NCBI RefSeq assembly: GCF_012241385.1
Contig: NZ_JAAVXB010000010.1
Span: 1 to 64,000, forward strand
DNA from: Solimonas marina
GTDB taxonomy: Bacteria > Pseudomonadota > Gammaproteobacteria > Nevskiales > Nevskiaceae
Reading direction: 5' to 3'
DNA length: 64,000 bases
Part shown: piece after piece, positions 31,258 through 40,878 of the stretch
Position numbering within the stretch: position 1 is the first letter of the stretch
Layout of the letters: each line of letters starts with the position of its first letter
Made by a program: the position numbers and the translations under genes
Notes under the pieces: generated by a model
Database searches by the model: none
Told to the model about the DNA's origin: nothing
The model's input: only the letters and a program-made list of their open reading frames with translations

Positions 31258-32136
31258 ATGCCCGATTCCATGATGGAGCCGCTCGCCAGCCGCGGCTGGC
31301 TCAAGCTGCCGGCGAGCCTGCTGGACGAAAGCGGCACGCTGTGGCTGCACGAACGCGCCGACGCGCCGATCTCCGACCTGCTGGAACTGCTGCGCAAGGG
31401 CGAGTACGGCAAACCGTTCATGATCGAAGACGGCGGCCTGCGCCGCCTGCACTTCAGCCTGGACTACGTGCAAAGCGAAATGCGCATCGACGACCCGTGC
31501 GCGCTGACCTTCGCCTACACGCGCAAGATGATGGCCTTCCTGCTGTTCGTGCCGCGCCCCAAGCACATCATCAGCGTCGGCCTCGGCGGCGGGTCGCTCG
31601 CCAAGTTCTGCCACCGCGCGTTGCCAAAAGTGCGGATCACCGCGATCGAGATCGACGAGCAAGTCATCGCCCTCAGCGAACTGTTCGAGATCCCGCGCGA
31701 CGACCCGCGCCTCAACATCGTCCACGCCGACGCTGCTGAATACCTGGAAAACACCACCGAACGCGCCGACGTCATCCTCATCGACGGCTGCGACAAATTC
31801 GGCGTCGCCCCCGCCCTCGGCAGCGAAGCCTTCTACCGCAACGCCGCCGCGCGCCTGAGCCGCAAGGGCGTGATGGTCATGAACATCATCGGCCACGGCA
31901 TCGTGCTCGAACAGCACCTGCGCTGCATCGCCAGCGCCTTCTCCGGCCGCGTCATGGTCATCAAGGTCAGCGAAGGCGGCAACCGCCTGATCTTCGCCTT
32001 CAAGGAAATGATGTACGGCCCCGACTGGACCGCCATCAACCAGCAAGCCAAGGTGCTGAAGCAACAACACGACCTGGATTTTCCGCGCTTCGTGCGCAAG
32101 CTGAGGGCGAGTCGGCAGTTTCAGGCGTTTGGGTGA
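31258..32136 (+). CDS. Spermidine-synthase-like methyltransferase-fold protein
   Basis: A 292-residue protein with the Rossmann SAM/dcSAM-binding motif of the polyamine aminopropyltransferase family: ISVGLGGGSLAKFCHR (about residue 100), then AIEIDEQVI and HADAAEYLE, and the putative catalytic segment VILIDGCDKFGVAP. True spermidine synthases use Asp residues at the equivalent of D101 and D158; an aspartate is kept here (LIDGCD). Whether it makes spermidine is not provable from sequence. It may be cotranscribed with the preceding gene, 34 bases upstream. Confidence 0.75.
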   Translation: MPDSMMEPLASRGWLKLPASLLDESGTLWLHERADAPISDLLELLRKGEYGKPFMIEDGGLRRLHFSLDYVQSEMRIDDPCALTFAYTRKMMAFLLFVPRPKHIISVGLGGGSLAKFCHRALPKVRITAIEIDEQVIALSELFEIPRDDPRLNIVHADAAEYLENTTERADVILIDGCDKFGVAPALGSEAFYRNAAARLSRKGVMVMNIIGHGIVLEQHLRCIASAFSGRVMVIKVSEGGNRLIFAFKEMMYGPDWTAINQQAKVLKQQHDLDFPRFVRKLRASRQFQAFG

Positions 32137-32757
32137 GGCGCAGGGGTTGTAGCAACGACAAGAGCCAAATACCGAACTCGATTTGCCCGTCACCGAAAAT
32201 ACGAGCGGCGCCGGCGGGTTAGTGCCAACTGCTGCCGGTCACGAGTGAGCGCTTTCCGAACCCCAATTGCTGAGGCCCGTGCGTGGCGCGTTGCAGGAGC
32301 ACCTGGAGCTGCTGAATCTCGCTTTCTGCTCAAACTCAATCTGAGCCGCAAGCGCTCGTACGGCGCTGGCGTGAGCAGAGTCCGCGGCTCCATGCCAGCC
32401 ACGATTCGATCGAACATCGAAGGGAATGCGATGTCCGGTAGAGTCGCGATGCCCAGACGTAGATCGCCAACTTCAGCGACGGCCACGATCTTATCCGTAT
32501 ACGGCAGCCTGGACCACGACCAAAGAATCGTGGGGTGCTCCTTGCCAGGGAATCCGCCGCCGTAATCGATCCCAGTGGCGTCGGCCAGCGCCGCTGCGGC
32601 GCGTTGGGCGACGGCTTAGCGGCGTGCCTTGACGAGCGGCTTGGTCGTCGAACTAGACCGGGCATCGAAAGCTCGCCACCCGCGATCGCAGGCCAAGCCT
32701 AGGCGCAATCCTTGCACTACGTGCGATCCGGAGGTGGGAGCTTCTCGGGCGCGGCCT
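32137..32757. other. Gene-poor region downstream of the STAND ATPase
   Basis: About 620 bases with no intact gene. A minus-strand frame between about 32190 and 32613 reads like part of a protein (EHPTILWSWSRLPYTDKIVA, then VAEVGDLRLGIATLPDIAFP) but has no proper start, ends in an arginine-rich tail and matches no family I know, so it may be a decayed gene. No terminator, repeat array or attachment site was seen. Confidence 0.4.
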
Positions 32758-35700
32758 TCAGTGTCGCTCGTGCTGTTTGGTGATCTCGTCGACGCCGTAG
32801 ACGTTGAGTTCGAGCATGCGGTCGATGATGTCGAGTAGGCGCTCGCGTAGATCGCCACGACCTTCAGTCGCCGCGTACTCACGATTCAGCAGCTCCTGAA
32901 GATCATGGAAGTCGCGGTAGGCCTGGGGGCCGGCATGGAACTTCGCGAGGGCACGTTCGGTGGCCATGATCACCAGCTCGGATACATCACAGCTCGCGGT
33001 CTCGAGTGCGCGATGGAACTCATGCGATCCTTCGGTGTACGCATTTGATTCGAGGAAGGCGTTCACCATCATCGCGTGGCGATGCAGATCGGCGCCCGAG
33101 AATTTGGTGAATACGCGTGCGGCGAGATGTCTGATCTCTTTCTCGTCATCGCGAAAGAAGCGGATCAACTGCTGCTGGGCGCGGTCGACGAATTGAGCCT
33201 CTTCAAACACATCGACGGCTACCTGGCAGGCGAGCTTGCGGTAATCGAGGCCTTCCTCCATCCACGCGTCGGCAGCCGCCTCGTAGCGCGCGTCGAAGAA
33301 GCCGCGACCGAACATCATCCAGCTGGCAATGAGTCGGGCCGGCTGCCATTCGCTCTGCAGCATCCGTTCAAGCAGCGGATCGGCAACAGCAGGTGCGTTG
33401 GCCAACAGGTACCGCATCAGCTCGACACCATTGAGCGTGGTGGCGATCGCATAGCGCTTCGCGTCGGAGCCATCGGTGCTGTGAATCAGTCGGTCGAAGG
33501 CGCGGCTGCAGCGGGTCAGGTCGATGTTGTAGAGCGGCAGCAGGATGGCAACCGCACAGCATCTAACACTGGCGAGGCGCTCGTTCACGATGACGTCATC
33601 AAGCAGAGCCCAGATTGCGTCGACGTGCAGCGGGCTGTGCCACAAGACGGCGGCGGCGGCTTCCAGCGCGGCACCTCTCGCGCCGTTGATTCCACGGATG
33701 CGCAGTCCTCCGCCGTGTGAGATCAGATCGCCAATGGTCAGTACCTCTCGGCGCAGGAGCGCATCTTCATTTTCGGATTCGTCGCGGGCATCGCCGTGTC
33801 GTGCGTACCAGACGACGGCGTCGAAGATGTTCTGTTCGGACGCGGTCTCGGGATGGGCCGATACGACCCTGGCGATCGCATCGCCGAACGGACGATCGGG
33901 CCACTGATGCGCGGCGCGTAGTGCAGCGACCAGAAGGTCTGTCGGCGGCGATGCCGAAGCTGCGAGGCCGTGCAGAAGATCGCGAACGTAGGCGCGATTC
34001 GCGTCGTACGGGATGCGTTCGACCAATTTTGCAAATCGTGCGGGGTTGTCCTTGGCGAGGCTCTGCAGCATGGTTGCGAGCTCACGCGCACCGCCCTTCA
34101 ACGGGTCGTCGCGATCGCGGAAGCGTTCGTCAGTCGTGTATGTGCGAATAGCATTGAGCCATTGCCGGTCGCTCATGTGTTTCGCACGATCTACAGGAAT
34201 CGGCGAGCGTACCCATCCGGCGGAGATCCGCTTCGCTTCGGGCGGCTTTCTTTCGTTTGCGAACTTTCGACGCAAGATGCCGAGCTCGTCGCGGCATCTA
34301 TCGGAGAGCTGACCGTCGCCGATCGTCTCGAGAATCCAGCGCCTGGTGGCGCCGGACCGCGAGAGCATATGCAGAACGTATTCCCTGTTGCCTTCGCTGC
34401 GATGCGCCAGATCTGCTGCTTCGCGCGCTGCGCGCGTCAGCTCGGGGTCAAGCGTCAGGCAAAAGGTCTCAACGGTCTCTCTGTCTTCCGGCGACAGCCA
34501 GTTCAGCGCGGCGGCGATGGCATCGGCCAGGGGCTTCCATTCGATGCCGTCGAAGCCAACGTCGGCAATGTCGTCGTAGCACAGAAATTCCGGCAGGCGG
34601 TGCGAGAAGAACTGCGCATTGGCAGTGATGGCGGCGAGATGCAGCAGCTTGCAGACGGCATGGTCGGTGGGGGCGAACTTATCGAGCGTGCGAGCCGCGC
34701 GCTGTGGGTCCGTGCCGGCAACATGGCCCAGTGCAAGGACGAAGGCATGCAAGAGAGCATCGGCGCGTGAGGCGGAGCTCAGGATGCGCGAATCGAAGGT
34801 CCAATCTCGTTCGCCGCGCGTATGCGCGGCCTTGATGATCAGGATGCTGCGCGCCAGGGCATCTTCCACCGCGGTGAAGAACAGCATGGGCTTGCTTGTG
34901 GCACGCTTGACGAAGCCTTCCAGTTCAAAGAAGCGGATGTCCTCGCGGCCGAACGGATGCTGGTCCGGGTGAAGGACAAACCAGGCATCGAACAGTGCAC
35001 GCACCACACTGGAGCCACCGTCTTCGTGCGATTCGGCCCATTCTGCGATATCGAAATCGCGCCGGCTGACGCGAGAGGTATCGAAGAGCTCGGCGGCGTT
35101 GGTGCGAATGACGTCCTCGCACAGTTGCTTGAGCGCTGTACCGTCGAATCGCGCACGCGCGGTGCTGAACCAGTCGAGCAGTTGGCGCGCCTTTCTGCCA
35201 TCACCCTTCCACCAATCGCGCAGCAGGGCTGCGACCGCGTCGGGATACTCACTTGCGGCAGAGTGCAGTGCCCAGAGGATCGCTTGCTGCCGTTCCTCGT
35301 CGGGCGAGGCCAGCGCTTTGGCGAGCCCGCCGCGCGCATGGATAACCGGGAACCAGGATGCGCTGCTGAGGATAGCGAGGCGCACCAGTGGCGGCACCTT
35401 GCCCGTCGGCGCGTCGAATCGCAGCACGATGTCGAGTTCACACGGCTGCGGGTTTGGCAGCGTCGACAGCCATTGCGCTATCGATGTCTTGATGTGCATA
35501 CGGATCTCGGGCGCGGACAGGACTCGATCGAGCTCCTGTTCGTATCGCTCGGGGTCGTCCTGACGCAAGGCTTCGAGGATCTGTCTGACCTGGGTTCTGC
35601 GGAACAGGGTTTGCCGGCTCGCAACCAGCATGGCGTGCAGGCTTTCGCTTCGCGCAACAAAGCCGCGGGAGTAGATGTAGTCGAAGAAGCTCTCGTGGAA

Positions 35701-37308
35701 GAAGCTCAGGCGTTGGCGATGATGGGCAAGTAGTCCTTCAGAGCTGAGCACATCGCGCGCGCCGGTATATGCATCAAGGATTCGTTCCGGAGCGTCGAGC
35801 TTTTGCCGCTCGCTCATCCACGCGGCGACTTCATGCAAGGCTGCGAACGTTGACCAGCTGCCGCCGTGCCTAGCGCGGATGGCACGGTCCTTTTTGTTCA
35901 TCAGTGCACGGAACAGATCGTTGCGGCTGTGGAAGTCGGTGCCTTCGGACGCGACTTCAAGGTAAGTGACGAGATTGATTGGCAGGCATAGCAGGTTCTT
36001 CTGGTTCTCGCTCAGCTTCGTGACGTCGGTGACCTCGCTGACGACCGGTGCGACGCTGGGCCAGTCGAGCGCCGGGATGCTGACGCTAAGCACACGTTCT
36101 TCGGACTCCAGCTGCTTGAAGGTCGAGTCGGCCTCGACATCGAAGATGCGGCAGACCAGCACGACCTTCACGCTTGTCAGCGCGCGCGCTTCGCCGAGCA
36201 TGGCCAGGACAGTGGCGCGCACCGCGCCATGACGGCCGGAGACCTCACTCACGGCATCCAGCTGATCGATGATCAAGACCGACGGCGATCGTGGCGCCAG
36301 TTCCTTCAGCATGACGACCGGGCTTTGACGACGATCGAAGATGGCGTGTCCGAGTTCGCGGGGCGATGCCTGATCGAGATAGTGATCGATGCGCAGGGCC
36401 AGATGCGGGATCTGTTCTTCGGTCAAGGCGCTGGTGAGTGCTCTGACGACGCCGGACTTTCCGCTGCCGGCGACGCCGGTGATGAGGACGAACTGATGAC
36501 CTTTATCGTTTCGTAGCGATGCGAGGATTTCGTCGACTTGCGTTCGCGGCAGTGCGCTGCCGCGAACGCCGAACGGGGCATAGGAACCGAGGTATTGCTC
36601 GGTGCCGCGGCGTAGCGACGCGCTCATCGTCTCGCGTAGCGCCCAGTCCCTGATGGTGCCGATATTTGCCGCCGGCAATTCGGCGCGCAGCGAGTCGGTT
36701 GTTAGGTGTTGATTGAAGCGCTGTTCGAGAAATTGCCGCAGTGCAGGATAGGCGTGGTCGGGCGTTCCATCGAGGACGAGCTGAACATGCACATCGATGG
36801 ACGTGTCGATCTCGGCTTCCGGCAGCGTGCGCACGAAGCATCGCTGCAGAGCCTGCCAAGCCTGGGCTGTGTCGATGCTCCAGTGCCCCTTCAGCGCCTT
36901 GAAGCCGTCACGCTGGGGCAGTGTGAGGCTTGCTTCGAACTGCAGCTCGGACTCTGCGCGCCGTGCCTTTTCCGCAAGATCGGATAGTGCGCGGGCCGGG
37001 TCTTCCGAAACGAAGATGGTGGTATTGGACGCCGATTCGAGGAGGCGCTGTTTGAAGGCATCGAGCACGCCTTCGGCCTGGAGCGCATTCAAGGTCCAGT
37101 TGCCACGCGCCGAATGCATCTTGCATTGATGCCACTCGGTCCCCAGCCCCTTGTAGATGGCGAACTCGAAACCCTTGAATGCGGCTTCGATGCCTTCATA
37201 GCGCATGCCATCGGCTTGCCCTGCGGCGACGTCGAGCAGCTGCCGCACGGCCCACTTGGCCTCGTACTGGTTGCCTAGTTTGTCGCTGATTCCACCCGGG
37301 ACCAACAT
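32758..37308 (-). CDS. Large STAND-type NTPase with N-terminal PD-(D/E)XK-like region; candidate anti-phage defence protein
   Basis: A 1516-residue protein. Residues 1-120: GGISDKLGNQYEAKWAVRQLL, an acidic FEFA (E48) and WHQCK (Q61, K63), an arrangement like the QxK form of PD-(D/E)XK nucleases such as Mrr or Cap4-type enzymes. Residues 250-550: a P-loop ATPase with GVAGSGKSG (278-286), Walker B VLIIDQLD (344-351), VVLVCRIFD (382-390) and a FFHESFFDYIYSRGF winged-helix-like end (536-550). Residues 560-1516: a very long alpha-helical array consistent with a sensor solenoid. This order (effector, NACHT/STAND ATPase, helical sensor) is that of Avs antiviral NTPases. AAAGGAG precedes the start at 37308. 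It is a single gene between gene-poor stretches. Confidence 0.78.
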   Translation of the reverse strand: MLVPGGISDKLGNQYEAKWAVRQLLDVAAGQADGMRYEGIEAAFKGFEFAIYKGLGTEWHQCKMHSARGNWTLNALQAEGVLDAFKQRLLESASNTTIFVSEDPARALSDLAEKARRAESELQFEASLTLPQRDGFKALKGHWSIDTAQAWQALQRCFVRTLPEAEIDTSIDVHVQLVLDGTPDHAYPALRQFLEQRFNQHLTTDSLRAELPAANIGTIRDWALRETMSASLRRGTEQYLGSYAPFGVRGSALPRTQVDEILASLRNDKGHQFVLITGVAGSGKSGVVRALTSALTEEQIPHLALRIDHYLDQASPRELGHAIFDRRQSPVVMLKELAPRSPSVLIIDQLDAVSEVSGRHGAVRATVLAMLGEARALTSVKVVLVCRIFDVEADSTFKQLESEERVLSVSIPALDWPSVAPVVSEVTDVTKLSENQKNLLCLPINLVTYLEVASEGTDFHSRNDLFRALMNKKDRAIRARHGGSWSTFAALHEVAAWMSERQKLDAPERILDAYTGARDVLSSEGLLAHHRQRLSFFHESFFDYIYSRGFVARSESLHAMLVASRQTLFRRTQVRQILEALRQDDPERYEQELDRVLSAPEIRMHIKTSIAQWLSTLPNPQPCELDIVLRFDAPTGKVPPLVRLAILSSASWFPVIHARGGLAKALASPDEERQQAILWALHSAASEYPDAVAALLRDWWKGDGRKARQLLDWFSTARARFDGTALKQLCEDVIRTNAAELFDTSRVSRRDFDIAEWAESHEDGGSSVVRALFDAWFVLHPDQHPFGREDIRFFELEGFVKRATSKPMLFFTAVEDALARSILIIKAAHTRGERDWTFDSRILSSASRADALLHAFVLALGHVAGTDPQRAARTLDKFAPTDHAVCKLLHLAAITANAQFFSHRLPEFLCYDDIADVGFDGIEWKPLADAIAAALNWLSPEDRETVETFCLTLDPELTRAAREAADLAHRSEGNREYVLHMLSRSGATRRWILETIGDGQLSDRCRDELGILRRKFANERKPPEAKRISAGWVRSPIPVDRAKHMSDRQWLNAIRTYTTDERFRDRDDPLKGGARELATMLQSLAKDNPARFAKLVERIPYDANRAYVRDLLHGLAASASPPTDLLVAALRAAHQWPDRPFGDAIARVVSAHPETASEQNIFDAVVWYARHGDARDESENEDALLRREVLTIGDLISHGGGLRIRGINGARGAALEAAAAVLWHSPLHVDAIWALLDDVIVNERLASVRCCAVAILLPLYNIDLTRCSRAFDRLIHSTDGSDAKRYAIATTLNGVELMRYLLANAPAVADPLLERMLQSEWQPARLIASWMMFGRGFFDARYEAAADAWMEEGLDYRKLACQVAVDVFEEAQFVDRAQQQLIRFFRDDEKEIRHLAARVFTKFSGADLHRHAMMVNAFLESNAYTEGSHEFHRALETASCDVSELVIMATERALAKFHAGPQAYRDFHDLQELLNREYAATEGRGDLRERLLDIIDRMLELNVYGVDEITKQHERH

Positions 37309-37629
37309 GCGGCTCCTTTGTATTGCTTGGCCGCCATGCGTTTATCTTTCCGCGCTCCCCTGCATCGCAGCCCGGTCATGATGCCTAGATTGCGACGCAG
37401 CTACATCCTTGGGGGGGTGATCATCGATCTGTTCGGACGTGCATACCCATGTCGAGCAAGCGGCGTGAGGTGCGATAAGTCCGCTCAATGTGCTCTAGAT
37501 CCAAGGGCCGCTTTGGGGCGGCACTCTTTCCGCCCGCAATGCCCGCAATGGGCTGATAGCGGACGCATATTGCCTGGTGTGCAACTGACCTCGCCTGCCC
37601 GGTCCTCTAGTCCGCTGCAGCGCAACGAC
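37309..37629. other. Gene-free promoter region upstream of the STAND ATPase
   Basis: Contains the Shine-Dalgarno of the STAND gene (37313-37319) and, at 37475-37575, a family-like intergenic element with repeated GCGGNC/CCGC words (see the repeat entry). No open frame with recognisable homology lies here. Confidence 0.5.
37475..37575. repeat. Intergenic element with iterated GCGG/CCGC words
   Basis: Reads as repeated short units on the minus strand: GCGTCCGCT, CCATTGCGGGCATTGCGGGC, CCAAAGCGGCCCTTGG (imperfect palindrome) and CATTGAGCGGACTTAT. It is the type of degenerate GCGGACATT-rich filler that recurs between genes in gammaproteobacteria. I know no assigned function. Confidence 0.4.
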
Positions 37630-39282
<1,653 letters not shown>

Positions 39283-39310
39283 GCGGTGAACTCCGGTTTG
39301 AGGCCTGGTC

Positions 39311-39339
39311 ACGTTATGCAATTAATTGCATACTGTCAA
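39311..39339 (-). promoter_or_regulatory. Sigma-70-like promoter of the oxidoreductase, overlapping the PadR site
   Basis: On the minus strand TTGACA (39339-39334) is a perfect -35; a 17-base spacer leads to TAACGT as a poor -10. The spacer contains the 18-bp palindrome, so bound repressor would block polymerase. Confidence 0.5.
39315..39332. promoter_or_regulatory. Perfect 18-bp palindrome, probable PadR operator
   Basis: TATGCAATTAATTGCATA is fully self-complementary and lies midway between the divergent PadR and oxidoreductase genes. PadR-family proteins bind AT-rich dyads of this kind (ATG...CAT ends). Confidence 0.75.
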
Positions 39340-39371
39340 CGCGCGGTGACGCGCCTGCAACGGAGTGCTCG

Positions 39372-39899
39372 ATGTCCCTGAAACTGGCGGTGCTGGGCCT
39401 GCTCGATCTGGAACCCGGCTCGGGCTATGCGCTGCTGCAGCGCTTCCGAAGCTCGCTGGGCTTCTTCTGGCAGACCACGCATCAGCAGCTCTACAAGGAG
39501 TTGCACGGTCTGCACGAACAAGGGCTGGTGGACTGCGAGACGGTCAGCCAGGAAAGCCGGCCGGACAAGAAGGTCTATTCGCTGAGCGCGCGCGGCGCCG
39601 ACGAACTGGATGCGCTGCTGGCCAAGGCGGCGAGCCCGACCAAGATCCGCGATCCGCTGCTGGTGAAGATCTTCTGCGGCCGGCGCCTGCAGCCGGAGGC
39701 CTTGCGCGCGGAAGTGGAAAGCCATCGCCTGGAGCACGAAAAGACGCTACAGCTGTACCGCGTGCTATACGAGCAGATGGGCAAGCTGCCAGCCGCTGTG
39801 CGCCAGCGCTATCACCATCCGCTGCTGACACTGAAGCTGGGCATTCGCTTCGAGGAGACGTGGCTGGCCTGGTGCGACGAGGTGATGGGCGAGCTGTAA
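39372..39899 (+). CDS. PadR-family transcriptional regulator
   Basis: A 175-residue PadR protein: N-terminal winged helix (LKLAVLGLLDLEPGSGYALL, then QTTHQQLYKELHGLHEQGLV and KKVYSLSARGADEL) and a C-terminal helical dimerisation domain. PadR proteins are ligand-released repressors, classically of phenolic-acid or drug-response genes. It starts 40 bases after the palindrome and 89 bases from the oxidoreductase start; autorepression and control of the oxidoreductase are inferred. Confidence 0.92.
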   Translation: MSLKLAVLGLLDLEPGSGYALLQRFRSSLGFFWQTTHQQLYKELHGLHEQGLVDCETVSQESRPDKKVYSLSARGADELDALLAKAASPTKIRDPLLVKIFCGRRLQPEALRAEVESHRLEHEKTLQLYRVLYEQMGKLPAAVRQRYHHPLLTLKLGIRFEETWLAWCDEVMGEL

Positions 39900-40024
39900 T
39901 CACTCAGCTTCGATCACCTGAGTGGCGGCTCACGGCGCACAACCGAGACGCGCCGCCCGGCATCGTGCTGGCATTCCCCGTCAACCTGAAGCCGGCGTGC
40001 ACGCCGGGAGTCGACTCCTACCCT

Positions 40025-40777
40025 CTACTTCCGCGAGCCGGAAACGCTTGCGCGCTTTTTCTTCGTCGTCTTCTTTTTCGTGTTGCGCGGCAATTTCGCG
40101 ACCAACTCCGGAAATCTTTCAGGACGAACATTGCCGTACAGGCTCAGACGAATCATTTCTCCGGAGAAGCGCTGCGCCATTTCCTCTCGGTCCTTTGCGG
40201 AGCGTGCGTGCGCTCGCACCCACACAGGCCACAGAAAGGCGCTGACGATCATCAGGACCGTGTGCACATCAATATCGATGCCCGGCTGAGCTGCGTCGGT
40301 CTCGGCAAATCGCTCGAACCGCTGTCGGTATTGCTTCCAGAACGGATCGCTCGCCGGGTTGGGAGAGCTGAGCACATGAAACATCCACGCCCTTCCCAAC
40401 TCTGGATTGCGCATCGCAAATTGCGCCATATTGCCGATGACATGCTCCGGCATCATCGCCGTTTGCTCGTCTGGGGAAGCGGCCTTGCCGCGGCCTCGTT
40501 TGGGCGACACTACCGCAGGCTGATCACCAAATACGGCTTGGCACAACTGTTCGCTGACCCAACGGGTCGTCGCTTCCAGCAATTGTTCGCGTGACTGGAA
40601 GTGCTGATAGGCCGTGCCACGATTGACGCCGGCCATCTGCGCAACCTGCAGAACACTCAAACCCTCTGATCCGTCTCTCGCCAACAATTCGCCCGCGGCC
40701 TCAAGAATTCGCAGTCGCGTCCCGGCAGGATCGCGCCGTCGGCCCGACCCGCCTTCTGGGGTGTTATTCGCTTTCAA
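40025..40777 (-). CDS. TetR/AcrR-family transcriptional regulator
   Basis: A 250-residue regulator. The TetR helix-turn-helix is clear at residues 20-65 (TRLRILEAAGELLARDGSEG, QVAQMAGVNRGTAYQHFQSR), with a helical ligand domain. The tail is lysine/arginine-rich (KKKTTKKKRASV). It starts with TTG at 40777. It follows the aldehyde dehydrogenase gene on the same strand about 100 bases downstream and may control it. Confidence 0.88.
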   Translation of the reverse strand: MKANNTPEGGSGRRRDPAGTRLRILEAAGELLARDGSEGLSVLQVAQMAGVNRGTAYQHFQSREQLLEATTRWVSEQLCQAVFGDQPAVVSPKRGRGKAASPDEQTAMMPEHVIGNMAQFAMRNPELGRAWMFHVLSSPNPASDPFWKQYRQRFERFAETDAAQPGIDIDVHTVLMIVSAFLWPVWVRAHARSAKDREEMAQRFSGEMIRLSLYGNVRPERFPELVAKLPRNTKKKTTKKKRASVSGSRK

Positions 40778-40878
40778 AATTTTGTCTCTCTGAAAAATGC
40801 GATACCGAATCAGTGCTGTTGCTCGATATCGTCAGAGTCTACATTCAATAATTTTGCAAAGGACAGGGCTGCTTACAT

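Noticed and set aside
32190-32486. Possible small protein (about 98 residues) on the minus strand
   Set aside because: No good start codon or ribosome binding site, no family, and an arginine-rich C-terminus; treated as possible decayed DNA.
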